A DNA stretch of 64,000 bases from JBOHTO01 sp050733695 (GTDB lineage: Bacteria; Gemmatimonadota; Gemmatimonadetes; Gemmatimonadales; Gemmatimonadaceae): contig JBOHTO010000070.1 of NCBI GenBank assembly GCA_050733695.1, positions 1 to 64,000 of the forward strand, written 5' to 3'. The notes under the pieces were generated by a model. That model was not told the origin of the DNA and made no database searches. It was given only the letters and a program-made list of their open reading frames with translations. Below, in pieces: positions 25,701 to 32,764 of the stretch. Numbering within the stretch: the first letter of the stretch is position 1; the number at the start of each line of letters is the position of its first letter. The position numbers and the translations under genes were made by a program.

Positions 25701-25981
25701 AGACCGGCCCGGAGGACGAACCCCTGCCACAGGCACTCACGGTGCGGGTCGTTGACAGTGAGGGCCGTCCTGTCGCCGGCGCAACGGTGACGTTCTCGAT
25801 CGAATCCGGTGCCTCGAACGCCGACTTCGAGAACGGGAACAACTCCATCATTCGCGATGCCGACGCGAGCGGTCTGGCGGAGGCCCACCTCACCATCAGC
25901 CGGCGCAGCACCGACGTCGTGGTGCGAGCGACAGCGTCCGGTTCGTCCAACTCCGTCACGTTCAGCACGTCTTCGCAATGA
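22757..25981 (+). CDS. Secreted Ig-like/parallel beta-helix surface protein (unknown function)
   Basis: A large exported protein of about 1074 aa. After a basic stretch and hydrophobic core (LRRTVTALLLGASALTC, with C41 in a poor lipobox) come Ig-like (Big_2-type) repeats at about residues 50-400. Next is a DUF1565/beta-helix entry segment (GTLARPFSTIMAAVAFADAG) and a long right-handed beta-helix at about 400-960 with repeated short turns (NLAIRH, VSIENVFVN, ISIRNVPAV, VRVTNATVE). A Big_1-like domain ends it (VRVVDSEGRPVAGATVTFS, residues about 990-1074). Such architecture suits adhesion or polysaccharide binding, but no catalytic motif is seen and the function is unknown. GTG 22733 is an in-frame alternative start. 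Its stop overlaps the kinase ATG. The 205 bases upstream show no clear promoter. Confidence 0.8.
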   Translation: MTIPSGEAGPLDASLPHPDPPASPLRRTVTALLLGASALTCDASEALAPPGSEDIVLVYVGDSVFVSGERSAIEARAEVNGKPLAEPRLRFTSSDSNIVAVIGIDSLIARNPGMVSLAIRLESAILPRSGIEVIQPMRVMVADLRVSPRDTTLTSLGDATTLRVLALDLFGDQLPPIAAMWSSSDTTVVSVDSRGRVLARTAGSALLRATIPSDGVTATAIVRVINPPVTLDIPAAAMALGYVGDTATVPVELRNARGDLLDPASIVWSSLDDGIVRVMAGLITARDTGVTRVIAMNTALGDTLADTLRVSVTNDAVRIRIVGPATDTLTAPGQSRTYSADVLNDAGVILPGYSITWRSTNTAVDMIAPSGTATTVAYGSALLIARAGNAEDTIAVTVFNPSRVVVDNSVTVPPAVGTLARPFSTIMAAVAFADAGDTVIVRRGLGSYPEEVVLTRRVTLRGDDSAFVANGRDPLYLPLIAHDQGSAAIRGSGSVAIVIRNLAIRHTVDGFAIETDGADVSIENVFVNPGNAGFAIGHGISIRNVPAVAILDGVVVRSVRGYGIRLSGSNGVRVTNATVELVAPASGMSGAGIEIAGSPGAAVSGARVRGTAGPQVLFSSVNVGTLAGSDLAGEHQLIRISGGAGTVVTDNLLDTRRQPGESFDGNSETDGRSALEIGAPQITVRQNVFLAHGGAVSRMDAVRMIDARGGIFGVHLDSNTFSGGRYAVRSERSSWTMTGGRVDSAFVGALVTAGDSAAIEGSTMASLSGGCIVATSARVRVAGSIFDSCGSLGVPGITITGGSIDLGSSIFRGSAGRVVRVESASSASLRGNAVTSPGGPTGGATGLGALDVTAGFVEAVGNSVTGFAGHAGIAVSAFSARVDSNRVALNQYGLRFGPHGVLTARDNDIFDNDLAGAVNDDSDLVSIPGNWWGDGRGMEGGSDADAVGDSVIGRIAVTPVALVPAFPGAGTAAMRMVRGDGQTGPEDEPLPQALTVRVVDSEGRPVAGATVTFSIESGASNADFENGNNSIIRDADASGLAEAHLTISRRSTDVVVRATASGSSNSVTFSTSSQ

Positions 25982-27654
25982 TCCTCTGCGTGACGTGCGC
26001 GACGGAGGTTCCGGCTGGCGGCCGCTTCTGCCTGCATTGCGGGAGCGCCGTCACCGACCCCGGTGCGATGACGCTGATGCTGGACGAGCATGAACACGGC
26101 CTTCTCCTGCGCATCGTGCGCCGGCAGCTCGCAAGGGAATACGATGTCGAGCGCGAGCTGGGGCGGGGTGGCATGGCCGTGGTCTACAAGGCGGTCGACA
26201 TCGAGCTCGGTCGCCTTGTAGCCCTCAAGGTCCTCCCGCCCGAGATAGCCCACAGTCATTCCGTTGCCGAACGGTTCAAGCGCGAGGCGAAGCTGGCCGC
26301 ATCGCTGGATCACCCGAACATCATTCCCATATACCGTGTGGGGCAGGCGGGCGGCGTCCTGTACATAGCCATGAAGTTCATCGAGGGTCGCCCTCTCGAC
26401 GCGATGATCGAGTCGCAGGGCGCGCTCCCGCTCTCGGTCGTGCTCACGGTAGCCCGGTCGGCCGCGCGTGCGCTGGCCGTCGCACATGAACGCGGCATCG
26501 TGCACCGGGACATCAAGAGCGCCAACATACTCATCGACGAGGACGGTCGGGTTCTCGTCTCCGATTTCGGGATCGCGCGTGCCGTGGAAGATCCGTCCAT
26601 GACCGCGCCCGGAACCGTTGTGGGAACGCCCTACTTCATGAGCCCCGAACAGTGTGGCGCACGTCAGATCGGACCGCAGAGCGACCAGTACTCGCTCGGC
26701 GTCGTCACCTTCCACATGCTCACGGGGATCGTGCCGTTCTACGCCGAGACGCTGCCGGGCATCATGCACCACCACTTCTACACGCCGGTGCCCGACCTGC
26801 ATGCTTCGCGACCCGACCTGCCAGCTCCGTTGATCGCGGTGGTCAACCGCATACTAGCCAAGAAACCGGAACAGCGCTACGCAACGTCCCGCGCGATGCT
26901 CGAGGCCATCGAGGAGATCCCGTTCTCCGAGTTCGATCGCAGGGAAGGGGAGCAGCTTCTTCGGGCTCTTGCGCGCGGGACCGCCATACCGGATGTCAAG
27001 TCAACCGCTCTTCCGCCTCTCGCAAGCCCCGTGCGTCTCACGCCGCCGAGCGTTCCAGTGCAGGCACGGGCCAGATCCGGTCGTCCGGGACTGATCGCGG
27101 CAGCGGCGGCATGCGTCGCAGCAGTGCCGATCCTCGTCATCGGCGCCCACTGGACCGGCAGTGACCCGTCGATCGAGCCGCGTGTTGCGGAAGCTGCTCT
27201 CATTGCGCCCGCAGTAACGGTTGGCATGCCAGCGGCCGGTGGCACGTCCGAGCATGCGTCCCTGCCGGAGCGCGTTCGTGCGAATACTCAGGCCGCCGAC
27301 ACGAATGCGCGACGATCAGCCCCGCACCCCGCCGCAACGATCGTCCTCGAGCAGATTCGCGACGAGGACGCACTACCTCCACCCCCAAGCCCACCAGCGG
27401 AACAGCGGTCGCATTCGACTGAATCGCCAGGACTCGTGCGCATACGCGCCTACCCCGCATCGGCGGAGATACTGCTGGACGGGCGCCGGCTGGGAACGGG
27501 TGTGGTGATCGATTCGATCGTCACTGCCGGCCCGCGCCGCCTGAGCATCCGCGCAGCGGGATTCGTGGATTTCGACACGACGGTCACGGTCGTATCGGGT
27601 GAGACCCTGCAGCTCTCCGGGATCGAGCTCAGTCCGGTGGCGACCAGCCCATGA
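25978..27654 (+). CDS. Zinc-ribbon Hanks-type Ser/Thr kinase with PEGA domain
   Basis: A 558-aa membrane kinase. An N-terminal zinc ribbon (C4-x2-C7, C18-x2-C21) precedes the kinase domain (about residues 55-320). The domain has glycine loop GRGGMA (62-67), ATP-binding K84, E103, catalytic HRDIKSAN (176-183, D178) and DFG (196-198), so it should be active. A single membrane segment at about 371-391 places the rest outside. The C-terminus (about 485-555) is a PEGA domain (IRAYPASAEILLDGRRLG), a fold found in surface-associated proteins. A proline-rich linker separates membrane and PEGA. It is translationally coupled on both sides, so it probably regulates or anchors its neighbours. Targets are unknown. 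Confidence 0.88.
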   Translation: MILCVTCATEVPAGGRFCLHCGSAVTDPGAMTLMLDEHEHGLLLRIVRRQLAREYDVERELGRGGMAVVYKAVDIELGRLVALKVLPPEIAHSHSVAERFKREAKLAASLDHPNIIPIYRVGQAGGVLYIAMKFIEGRPLDAMIESQGALPLSVVLTVARSAARALAVAHERGIVHRDIKSANILIDEDGRVLVSDFGIARAVEDPSMTAPGTVVGTPYFMSPEQCGARQIGPQSDQYSLGVVTFHMLTGIVPFYAETLPGIMHHHFYTPVPDLHASRPDLPAPLIAVVNRILAKKPEQRYATSRAMLEAIEEIPFSEFDRREGEQLLRALARGTAIPDVKSTALPPLASPVRLTPPSVPVQARARSGRPGLIAAAAACVAAVPILVIGAHWTGSDPSIEPRVAEAALIAPAVTVGMPAAGGTSEHASLPERVRANTQAADTNARRSAPHPAATIVLEQIRDEDALPPPPSPPAEQRSHSTESPGLVRIRAYPASAEILLDGRRLGTGVVIDSIVTAGPRRLSIRAAGFVDFDTTVTVVSGETLQLSGIELSPVATSP

Positions 27655-28712
27655 CGCGGCGTCGGTTCGTCCTTGCGGCTGCGTTCGCGGCCGTTGCGCT
27701 TGCACCGACGTACGCTCTCGGTCAGTCGAACACGGCGGAGCTGCTCGACGGCGCCATCCATCTGTATCAGAATCTGCAGGTGGAGCGCGCGTTGACAATG
27801 TTGCGCCAGGTTGTGTCGCCAGCCTCGCCGTTCGAGGTCACCCGAGCGCAACGCGTCGAGGCCTACAAGTATCTCGGAGCTTCGCTCGCCATACTCGGCA
27901 AGCGCGATTCGGCGATCGTCTACTTCCGCGCTGCGATAGAGCGCGATCCCTTCGTCGAGCTGGATGAGCGGACTTTCGCTCCGGTGGAGCGCTCCGTGTT
28001 CGGCGAAGCCCGGTCGATGGGCTTCGCGATTGCCCTGCGTCCCATCCAGGCGACGAGCATCGATCCGGTCAGCGAGGCCTTCACATTCACTTTCGTCACG
28101 ACCCAGGCAGCGGATGTCACGCTGTCCGTACTCGATACGGACAGGGGACCGACAGTCAGCCTGCTCGAGCGGCGCGTGGATCGCGTTGGCGAAGTGCGCT
28201 GGAGCGGTGTCGGCACCGATGGGCGTCTCCTGGCGCCGGGCCGCTATGAGTTGCTCCTCACCGCTGTGAGCAGCGTGACGGGGCAGAGGGATTCCAGTCG
28301 CGTGTACTTCGAGCTCCTGCACGACGGGCCCGAACTCGAGGATACCCTGGCGTCGCTTCGACCGGACGAGCTCCTGCCCGAGCAACGCTCCCGGTCGGCG
28401 ATGGCACGCGGTCTCCTGAATGGCCTCGCTCTGGCGACCGGTGCCATTCTCCTCCAGGGTGTGCTCGGGAACTCCGAACTCGGCGACGGGCGCAAGACAT
28501 TCGCCTATACGGCGGCGGGAGCGGCTGCGGTTGCAGGACTCGCCGCCTCGATAGAGCACCGCCGTCATCCCGAGATCGGGGAGAACGTCGCCGAGAACAG
28601 GCGTCGTGCGGCCGAGCGGCAGGCCGTGAACGCCGGGATCGCACAGCGCAACGCCGAGCGACGTGCGCTCACCCGGCTTGTCATCGCACCAGCGGCGGGG
28701 ATCGGCCAGTGA
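27651..28712 (+). CDS. Exported TPR-like protein, unknown function
   Basis: A signal peptide (FVLAAAFAAVALAPTYALGQ) is followed by a helical segment of one to two tetratricopeptide-like repeats (LYQNLQVERALTMLRQVV; YKYLGASLAILGKRDSAIVYF). A beta-rich domain resembling FlgD/extracellular Ig folds follows (VTLSVLDTDRGPTVSLLE, WSGVGTDGRLLAPGRYEL). Two hydrophobic stretches near residues 246-300 may be membrane-embedded, and an Arg-rich helix ends the protein. At 353 aa it has no recognised catalytic motif. ATG 27651 overlaps the kinase stop (ATGA). It belongs to the kinase/beta-helix cluster and may be a periplasmic partner. Confidence 0.75.
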   Translation: MTRRRFVLAAAFAAVALAPTYALGQSNTAELLDGAIHLYQNLQVERALTMLRQVVSPASPFEVTRAQRVEAYKYLGASLAILGKRDSAIVYFRAAIERDPFVELDERTFAPVERSVFGEARSMGFAIALRPIQATSIDPVSEAFTFTFVTTQAADVTLSVLDTDRGPTVSLLERRVDRVGEVRWSGVGTDGRLLAPGRYELLLTAVSSVTGQRDSSRVYFELLHDGPELEDTLASLRPDELLPEQRSRSAMARGLLNGLALATGAILLQGVLGNSELGDGRKTFAYTAAGAAAVAGLAASIEHRRHPEIGENVAENRRRAAERQAVNAGIAQRNAERRALTRLVIAPAAGIGQ

Positions 28713-29377
28713 TCGGGCTGCACAGCGGGGCAGTCACTCGCGTCGTCCACGTTGCGGTGCTCTGCGTGATGGTCCCATTCCAGCTCCCGGCGCAGCGCAC
28801 GTACACGGCGTCGGTCGACGGAATGCTGGCGGAACATCGCGTCACGCTGGGCTCGGATATCGAAAAGGCCAGCGGGCCGATCTTCGGCGCGAGCATCAGC
28901 ACCAACGTTCTCGACTGGCTGGCTGTCGGTGCTCGCGTGAGCGGAGGGACACTTCTGGCTGAGATTGCGCCCGCCGAGGATCGATCGATGGGCGAGATCG
29001 GCGTGCAGGTGGACGCCTTCCCCATACCATCGATCGGACTGGCGACGACGATTGCCGTCCGCGGATACTCCGGTACGCTCGGCCGCCAGCGCTGGATCAT
29101 CCTGGCTACCGGCCCTGAGCTCCGGTTGCCCTTGTACGAGGAGCGTGTGCGCGGCAGCGTGCGTCTCGCACTGATGCCTCTGGTGGCCGTGAGCGATACG
29201 GACGATCCGGAGCGCGCGCTCGCCGGCACGCTAGGAGTGGAGTATCGCGGGCAACGCCTCGCAGCAGAGGTCTCCTACTCGCTGGAGCGTTTCGACTTTC
29301 CCGCTGAGGCACTCGCACAGCGCCTCGAACAGCTCTCCACGCTCTCACTTCGAATCGGCTGGCGTATTCGCCGCTGA
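28709..29377 (+). CDS. Predicted small outer-membrane beta-barrel protein
   Basis: A 222-aa exported protein: signal peptide (VVHVAVLCVMVPFQLPAQ), then alternating amphipathic strands (AVGARVSGGTLL, TTIAVRGYSGTL, LTLSLRIGWRIRR-like ending) as in eight-stranded outer-membrane barrels. No family is recognised. GTG 28709 overlaps the preceding gene (GTGA), making it the last gene of the four-gene cluster. The barrel is inferred from strand pattern only. Confidence 0.6.
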   Translation: MIGLHSGAVTRVVHVAVLCVMVPFQLPAQRTYTASVDGMLAEHRVTLGSDIEKASGPIFGASISTNVLDWLAVGARVSGGTLLAEIAPAEDRSMGEIGVQVDAFPIPSIGLATTIAVRGYSGTLGRQRWIILATGPELRLPLYEERVRGSVRLALMPLVAVSDTDDPERALAGTLGVEYRGQRLAAEVSYSLERFDFPAEALAQRLEQLSTLSLRIGWRIRR

Positions 29378-29407
29378 GAGAGACGCGCGTGCGCTCGCGC
29401 CGTCCGG

Positions 29408-29436
29408 TTGCAACCGTCAGCGGCGATGGATAACTT
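29408..29436 (+). promoter_or_regulatory. Predicted promoter of mdh
   Basis: TTGCAA (29408-29413) and TAACTT (29431-29436) are 17 bases apart. Transcription would begin near 29443, leaving a 33-base leader before ATG 29476. The spacer and the -10 are close to those of the HU and yicC promoters. Confidence 0.5.
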
Positions 29437-29475
29437 GTCGCCCGGCACGTGGGGCAAATCCAACTCGACGGACCA

Positions 29476-30405
29476 ATGGTCAACAGAATCACGGTGGTCG
29501 GCGCCGGTAACGTCGGTGCGACCACGGCGCAACGACTCGCAGAGCGCTCACTCGCGCGCACGGTCGTCATGGTTGACGTCGCTGAAGGGATACCGCAGGG
29601 GAAGGCGCTGGATCAGTGGCAGTCGGCGCCGGTCGAGGGGTTCGATTCGCGCGTCATCGGAAGCAACGGATACGACGAGTCTGCCGGCTCCGACATTGTC
29701 GTCGTCACGGCGGGCATCGCGCGAAAGCCAGGCATGTCCCGCGACGACCTGCTCAGGACGAACGCGGACATCGTCAAGTCGGTGGCCCGGGAGATCGGGC
29801 GGACGTCGCCGGACGCGATCATCATCATGGTGTCGAACCCGCTCGACGTGATGAGCTACGTTGCCATGAAGGTTTCCGGTTTTCCGCGCGAGCGCGTGAT
29901 CGGAATGGCCGGTGTGCTGGACACGGCGCGCTACCGGGCGTTCCTCGCAGAAGCGCTCGACGTATCCGTGCAGGATATCCAGGCGATGGTCCTCGGCGGA
30001 CACGGCGACACGATGGTTCCGCTGATCTCCTGCACGACGGTGAGCGGAATCCCCGTGACGCAACTGCTCCCTCGCGAAACACTCGACGCGATAGTCGAAC
30101 GCACGCGTGGTGGCGGCGCCGAGATCGTCAGGTACCTCAAGACCGGCTCCGCCTACTACGCGCCATCGGCAGCCGCAGTGCAGATGTGCGAGGCGATTGT
30201 TCTGGACCGGAAGCGAATACTCCCCTGCGCTGCGTGGCTCCAGGGCGAGTACGACCTGTCAGGGATCTTCCTCGGCGTTCCCTGCAAACTCGGTGGCAGG
30301 GGGCTGGAGCAGATCATCGAGGTCGAGCTCACCGGCAAGGAACGCGTGGACCTCGGCAGGAGTGCGGAGGCGGTGCGAGGGCCGATGGGCGTGCTGGGCC
30401 TGTAG
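29476..30405 (+). CDS. mdh: Malate dehydrogenase, LDH-like type
   Basis: Oxidises malate to oxaloacetate with NAD in the TCA cycle. NAD fold VVGAGNVGATT at the N-terminus, the MDH-specific Arg in the substrate loop (RKPGMSRDDLLR), and catalytic His in GGHGDTMVP mark it as a malate rather than lactate dehydrogenase. The length is 309 aa. I chose ATG 29476 over GTG 29449 because homologues begin at this point. Confidence 0.93.
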   Translation: MVNRITVVGAGNVGATTAQRLAERSLARTVVMVDVAEGIPQGKALDQWQSAPVEGFDSRVIGSNGYDESAGSDIVVVTAGIARKPGMSRDDLLRTNADIVKSVAREIGRTSPDAIIIMVSNPLDVMSYVAMKVSGFPRERVIGMAGVLDTARYRAFLAEALDVSVQDIQAMVLGGHGDTMVPLISCTTVSGIPVTQLLPRETLDAIVERTRGGGAEIVRYLKTGSAYYAPSAAAVQMCEAIVLDRKRILPCAAWLQGEYDLSGIFLGVPCKLGGRGLEQIIEVELTGKERVDLGRSAEAVRGPMGVLGL

Positions 30406-30501
30406 CGCATCCAGGGCGACAGGTTGGCCCGGTTGGTGCACACCTGACGATGCGACGACGCGCCACGACCCTGCGGCGCGTCAACCAAGGGGGGGAGGGA
30501 G

Positions 30502-30777
30502 ATGACAACTGGACGACCGGAGCGCCCGGAACGCCCTGGAGATGAAGAGCGCCCGGTACCGCAGACGGGTGGGGCGGACGCAGTGCCCGGCACGCCGTCG
30601 ACAAGCGGCAAGGGTGTGCACGGGGCGGAGGAACGGCGCAGGACGCCGCGCGGCACGAAGGGCGCAGTACCCGCGCCGGATCACGAATCCAGGGGGAGTC
30701 CGGCCGTGATGATCGGATGGGTGATAGCCATCATTGCGCTCCTCGGCGTCCTGGCCTTTGTCTTCGGATGGGTGTAG
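30502..30777 (+). CDS. Small tail-anchored membrane protein, unknown
   Basis: A 91-aa protein with about 65 polar, proline- and charge-rich residues followed by one hydrophobic segment at the very C-terminus (VMIGWVIAIIALLGVLAFVF). A strong ribosome site (GGGGGAGGGAG) precedes ATG 30502, which argues that it is translated. No family is recognised. It sits between mdh and the convergent dcd. Confidence 0.55.
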   Translation: MTTGRPERPERPGDEERPVPQTGGADAVPGTPSTSGKGVHGAEERRRTPRGTKGAVPAPDHESRGSPAVMIGWVIAIIALLGVLAFVFGWV

Positions 30778-30804
30778 GCCTGCGTCCGGCCGGCCCACGG
30801 CGGT

Positions 30805-30823
30805 AGCCCGGAGCGGACGGGCT
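30805..30823. terminator. Hairpin between convergent genes
   Basis: AGCCCG (30805-30810) pairs with CGGGCT (30818-30823) around seven bases. It lies between the small membrane-protein gene and the convergent dcd gene, a logical terminator position, but no T-run follows on either strand and an 8-G tract lies at 30837-30844. Confidence 0.3.
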
Positions 30824-30881
30824 GGCCCTCCGCTGCGGGGGGGGTAGGAAAGGGACGGGGTTCCGCGCAGTCTCGGCGTGA

Positions 30882-31436
30882 CTACAAGCGCGGCAGCGTG
30901 ACGCCGCTCTGCCCCTGGTACTTGCCCTTCTTGTCCTTGTAGGACACCTCCGGCGACTCCTCACCCCGGAAAAAGAGAACCTGCGCGATCCCTTCGTTCG
31001 CGTAGATTTTTGCCGGCAGGGGGGTCGTGTTTGATATCTCGAGCGTCACGAAGCCCTCCCACTCCGGCTCGAATGGCGTCACGTTCGTGATGATCCCGCA
31101 ACGCGCATAGGTCGACTTCCCCACGGTGATCGTCACAACGTCGCGCGGTATCTTGAAATACTCCACGGAGCGGGCGAGCGCGAAAGAGTTGGGCGGAACG
31201 ATGCAGACATCGCCCTCGAACTCCACGAATGAGCGCGGATCGAAGTGCTTGGGATCCACGACCGAGCTGAGCACGTTGGTGAAGATTCTGAACTCGCGAG
31301 CCACGCGCATGTCGTAGCCGTACGAGCTCACGCCGTACGAGATCACGCCTTCGCGAACCTGACGGTCCTCGAAGGGGTCGATCATCTGCTGCTCGCGGGC
31401 CATGCGGGTGATCCAGCGGTCGGACATTATCGACAT
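30882..31436 (-). CDS. dcd: dCTP deaminase
   Basis: Deaminates dCTP to dUTP, supplying thymidylate synthesis. The only clear minus-strand gene here. The protein starts MSIMSDRWITRMA, as typical Dcd enzymes do, and contains the catalytic region GKSTYAR and a Glu in FVTLEI, over 184 aa. The open frame continues to 31670, but the extra 78 residues are encoded by a GC-rich repeat array and are not homologous, so I place the start at 31436. Divergent from nuoA across a 300-base region. Confidence 0.93.
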   Translation of the reverse strand: MSIMSDRWITRMAREQQMIDPFEDRQVREGVISYGVSSYGYDMRVAREFRIFTNVLSSVVDPKHFDPRSFVEFEGDVCIVPPNSFALARSVEYFKIPRDVVTITVGKSTYARCGIITNVTPFEPEWEGFVTLEISNTTPLPAKIYANEGIAQVLFFRGEESPEVSYKDKKGKYQGQSGVTLPRL

Positions 31437-31565
31437 GTAACGGTTTCCGGGCTCTCGGGATGGGAAACGCGCGGCGCCTGCCGTGCGGGCGTGAGTCGGT
31501 CGGCGGGCGAGGCGCGTGAATCTATCTGGCGACACCGCGCCGCGCCACGCGCGCGATGCGCTGCG

Positions 31566-31645
31566 ATGCGGCCTGCGAGCCATGCGGTCTGCGAGCCGAT
31601 GCGGCTTGCGAGCGATGCGGTCTGCGAGCTGTTGCGGCCCGCGAG
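31566..31645. repeat. Direct-repeat array upstream of nuoA
   Basis: Five head-to-tail units of a 16/17-base motif, ATGCGGYCTGCGAGCC-like: 31566-31581, 31582-31598, 31599-31614, 31615-31631 and a partial copy 31632-31645. Units alternate 16 and 17 bases, so the array is about two and a half copies of a 33-base superunit. It ends 18 bases before the nuoA -35, so it may be a set of regulator-binding sites. Confidence 0.8.
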
Positions 31646-31663
31646 ATGATCGCGTGAGTTCGG

Positions 31664-31693
31664 TTGACACTCCGGCAGCAGCATGGGTAATTT
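31664..31693 (+). promoter_or_regulatory. Predicted nuo operon promoter
   Basis: TTGACA (31664-31669) and TAATTT (31688-31693) are 18 bases apart, giving a predicted start near 31700. It serves nuoA and probably the whole complex I operon. The region is AT-rich in contrast to its surroundings and is followed directly by the Rex-like operator. Confidence 0.6.
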
Positions 31694-31708
31694 TCTGTCC
31701 CGAATCAA

Positions 31709-31722
31709 GTGAAATATTTCAC
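31709..31722 (+). promoter_or_regulatory. Candidate Rex (NADH-sensing repressor) operator
   Basis: GTGAAATATTTCAC is a perfect 14-base palindrome lying about +10 to +23 from the predicted nuoA start. Extended, AAGTGAAATATTTCACGA matches the Rex consensus TTGTGAA-N4-TTCACAA at all ten core positions. Rex represses NADH dehydrogenase and cytochrome genes when NADH is low relative to NAD. No rex gene is in the window, so binding is inferred. Confidence 0.6.
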
Positions 31723-31736
31723 GAAGTCGGAGCACC

Positions 31737-32147
31737 ATGTCCCTGAGCCGCACCTACCTGCCGGTGCTACTTCTTATTGGCTTCGTCGCCGCGAACGCGG
31801 CGATGATGGTGCTCCTCTCTCACCTCACGATCCGCCAGCGACCCACGCCCACCAAGGGAACGCCGTACGAATCGGGCATGCCGCCGCTGGGCGATGCTCG
31901 TGAGCGCTTCTCCGTCAAGTTCTACATGGTGGCGGTGCTCTTCATAATCTTCGACATCGAGACCGTTTTCATGATTCCGTGGGCCGCGTACTACCGCGAA
32001 CTCTCGTGTGTCGTGCCGCTGGCCGACGGCGTCTGCCCCGCAGGATCGCTGTCCTTCTTCGGACTCGGCGAGATGCTCGTCTTCATCGCCATCCTGGTTG
32101 TCGGATTCCTCTACCTCTGGAAGAAGGGAGCGCTGCGATGGGACTGA
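31737..32147 (+). CDS. nuoA: NADH-quinone oxidoreductase subunit A
   Basis: Membrane subunit with three predicted helices (about residues 8-30, 62-82, 108-127) and the conserved loop PYESGMPPLGDARERFSVKFY between helices 1 and 2. FDIETVF follows in helix 2. The 136-aa length is normal. ATG 31737 follows the operator by 14 bases. The gene overlaps nuoB by ten bases. First of 14 nuo genes in standard order. Confidence 0.95.
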   Translation: MSLSRTYLPVLLLIGFVAANAAMMVLLSHLTIRQRPTPTKGTPYESGMPPLGDARERFSVKFYMVAVLFIIFDIETVFMIPWAAYYRELSCVVPLADGVCPAGSLSFFGLGEMLVFIAILVVGFLYLWKKGALRWD

Positions 32148-32764
32148 GTCACCGCCCGGACAGCGAAGCGGTTTCGTACAGCCCGCAGTCACAGGAGGGT
32201 TGGGTGACCACGCGCCTCGACTTCCTCGTCAACTGGGGGCGCGCCAACTCACTCTGGCCAATGCCGTTCGGCACGGCATGCTGTGCGATCGAGTTCATGG
32301 CGACCGCGGCGAGCCGCTTCGACCTCGCCCGCTTCGGCATGGAGCGCATGAGCTTCTCACCGCGCCAGGCCGATGTGCTCATCTGCGCCGGACGAGTGCC
32401 CTTCAAGCTCGCGCCGGTCATCCGGCGCATCTGGCAGCAGATGCCGCAGCCCAAGTGGTGCATCTCCATGGGCGCGTGCGCCTCGTCGGGCGGCATGTTC
32501 GACAACTATGCCGTGGTGCAGGGTATCGACACGATCATTCCGGTGGATGTCTACGTACCGGGCTGCCCCCCGCGACCTGAGGGGCTCATGTACGGCATCA
32601 TGATGCTCCAGGAAAAGGTGCTGAATGAACGCGGCTCCGATCGCAGCATCCGGGAGGAGATGGCGCCCGACCCGACGAGTCAGCTCTACATCTCCCCCGA
32701 AGCCATCGACGAGCTGTCCGAACCGTTCGGCAACTCCGTGCATCAGACACGGTCGGGCCTGTGA
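32138..32764 (+). CDS. nuoB: NADH-quinone oxidoreductase subunit B
   Basis: Peripheral-arm subunit that carries iron-sulfur cluster N2, the last before quinone. The four cluster cysteines lie in the CC pair of FGTACCAIEF, the Cys of SMGACASSGG, and the Cys of VPGCPPRPE. At 208 aa there is a C-terminal extension beyond the core. ATG 32138 lies inside the end of nuoA, and the stop overlaps the nuoC GTG. Confidence 0.95.
   Translation: MGLSHRPDSEAVSYSPQSQEGWVTTRLDFLVNWGRANSLWPMPFGTACCAIEFMATAASRFDLARFGMERMSFSPRQADVLICAGRVPFKLAPVIRRIWQQMPQPKWCISMGACASSGGMFDNYAVVQGIDTIIPVDVYVPGCPPRPEGLMYGIMMLQEKVLNERGSDRSIREEMAPDPTSQLYISPEAIDELSEPFGNSVHQTRSGL

Noticed and set aside
31437..31670. N-terminal extension of dcd
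   Set aside because: The extra 78 codons are encoded by the direct-repeat array and are absent from Dcd proteins, which begin at 31436.
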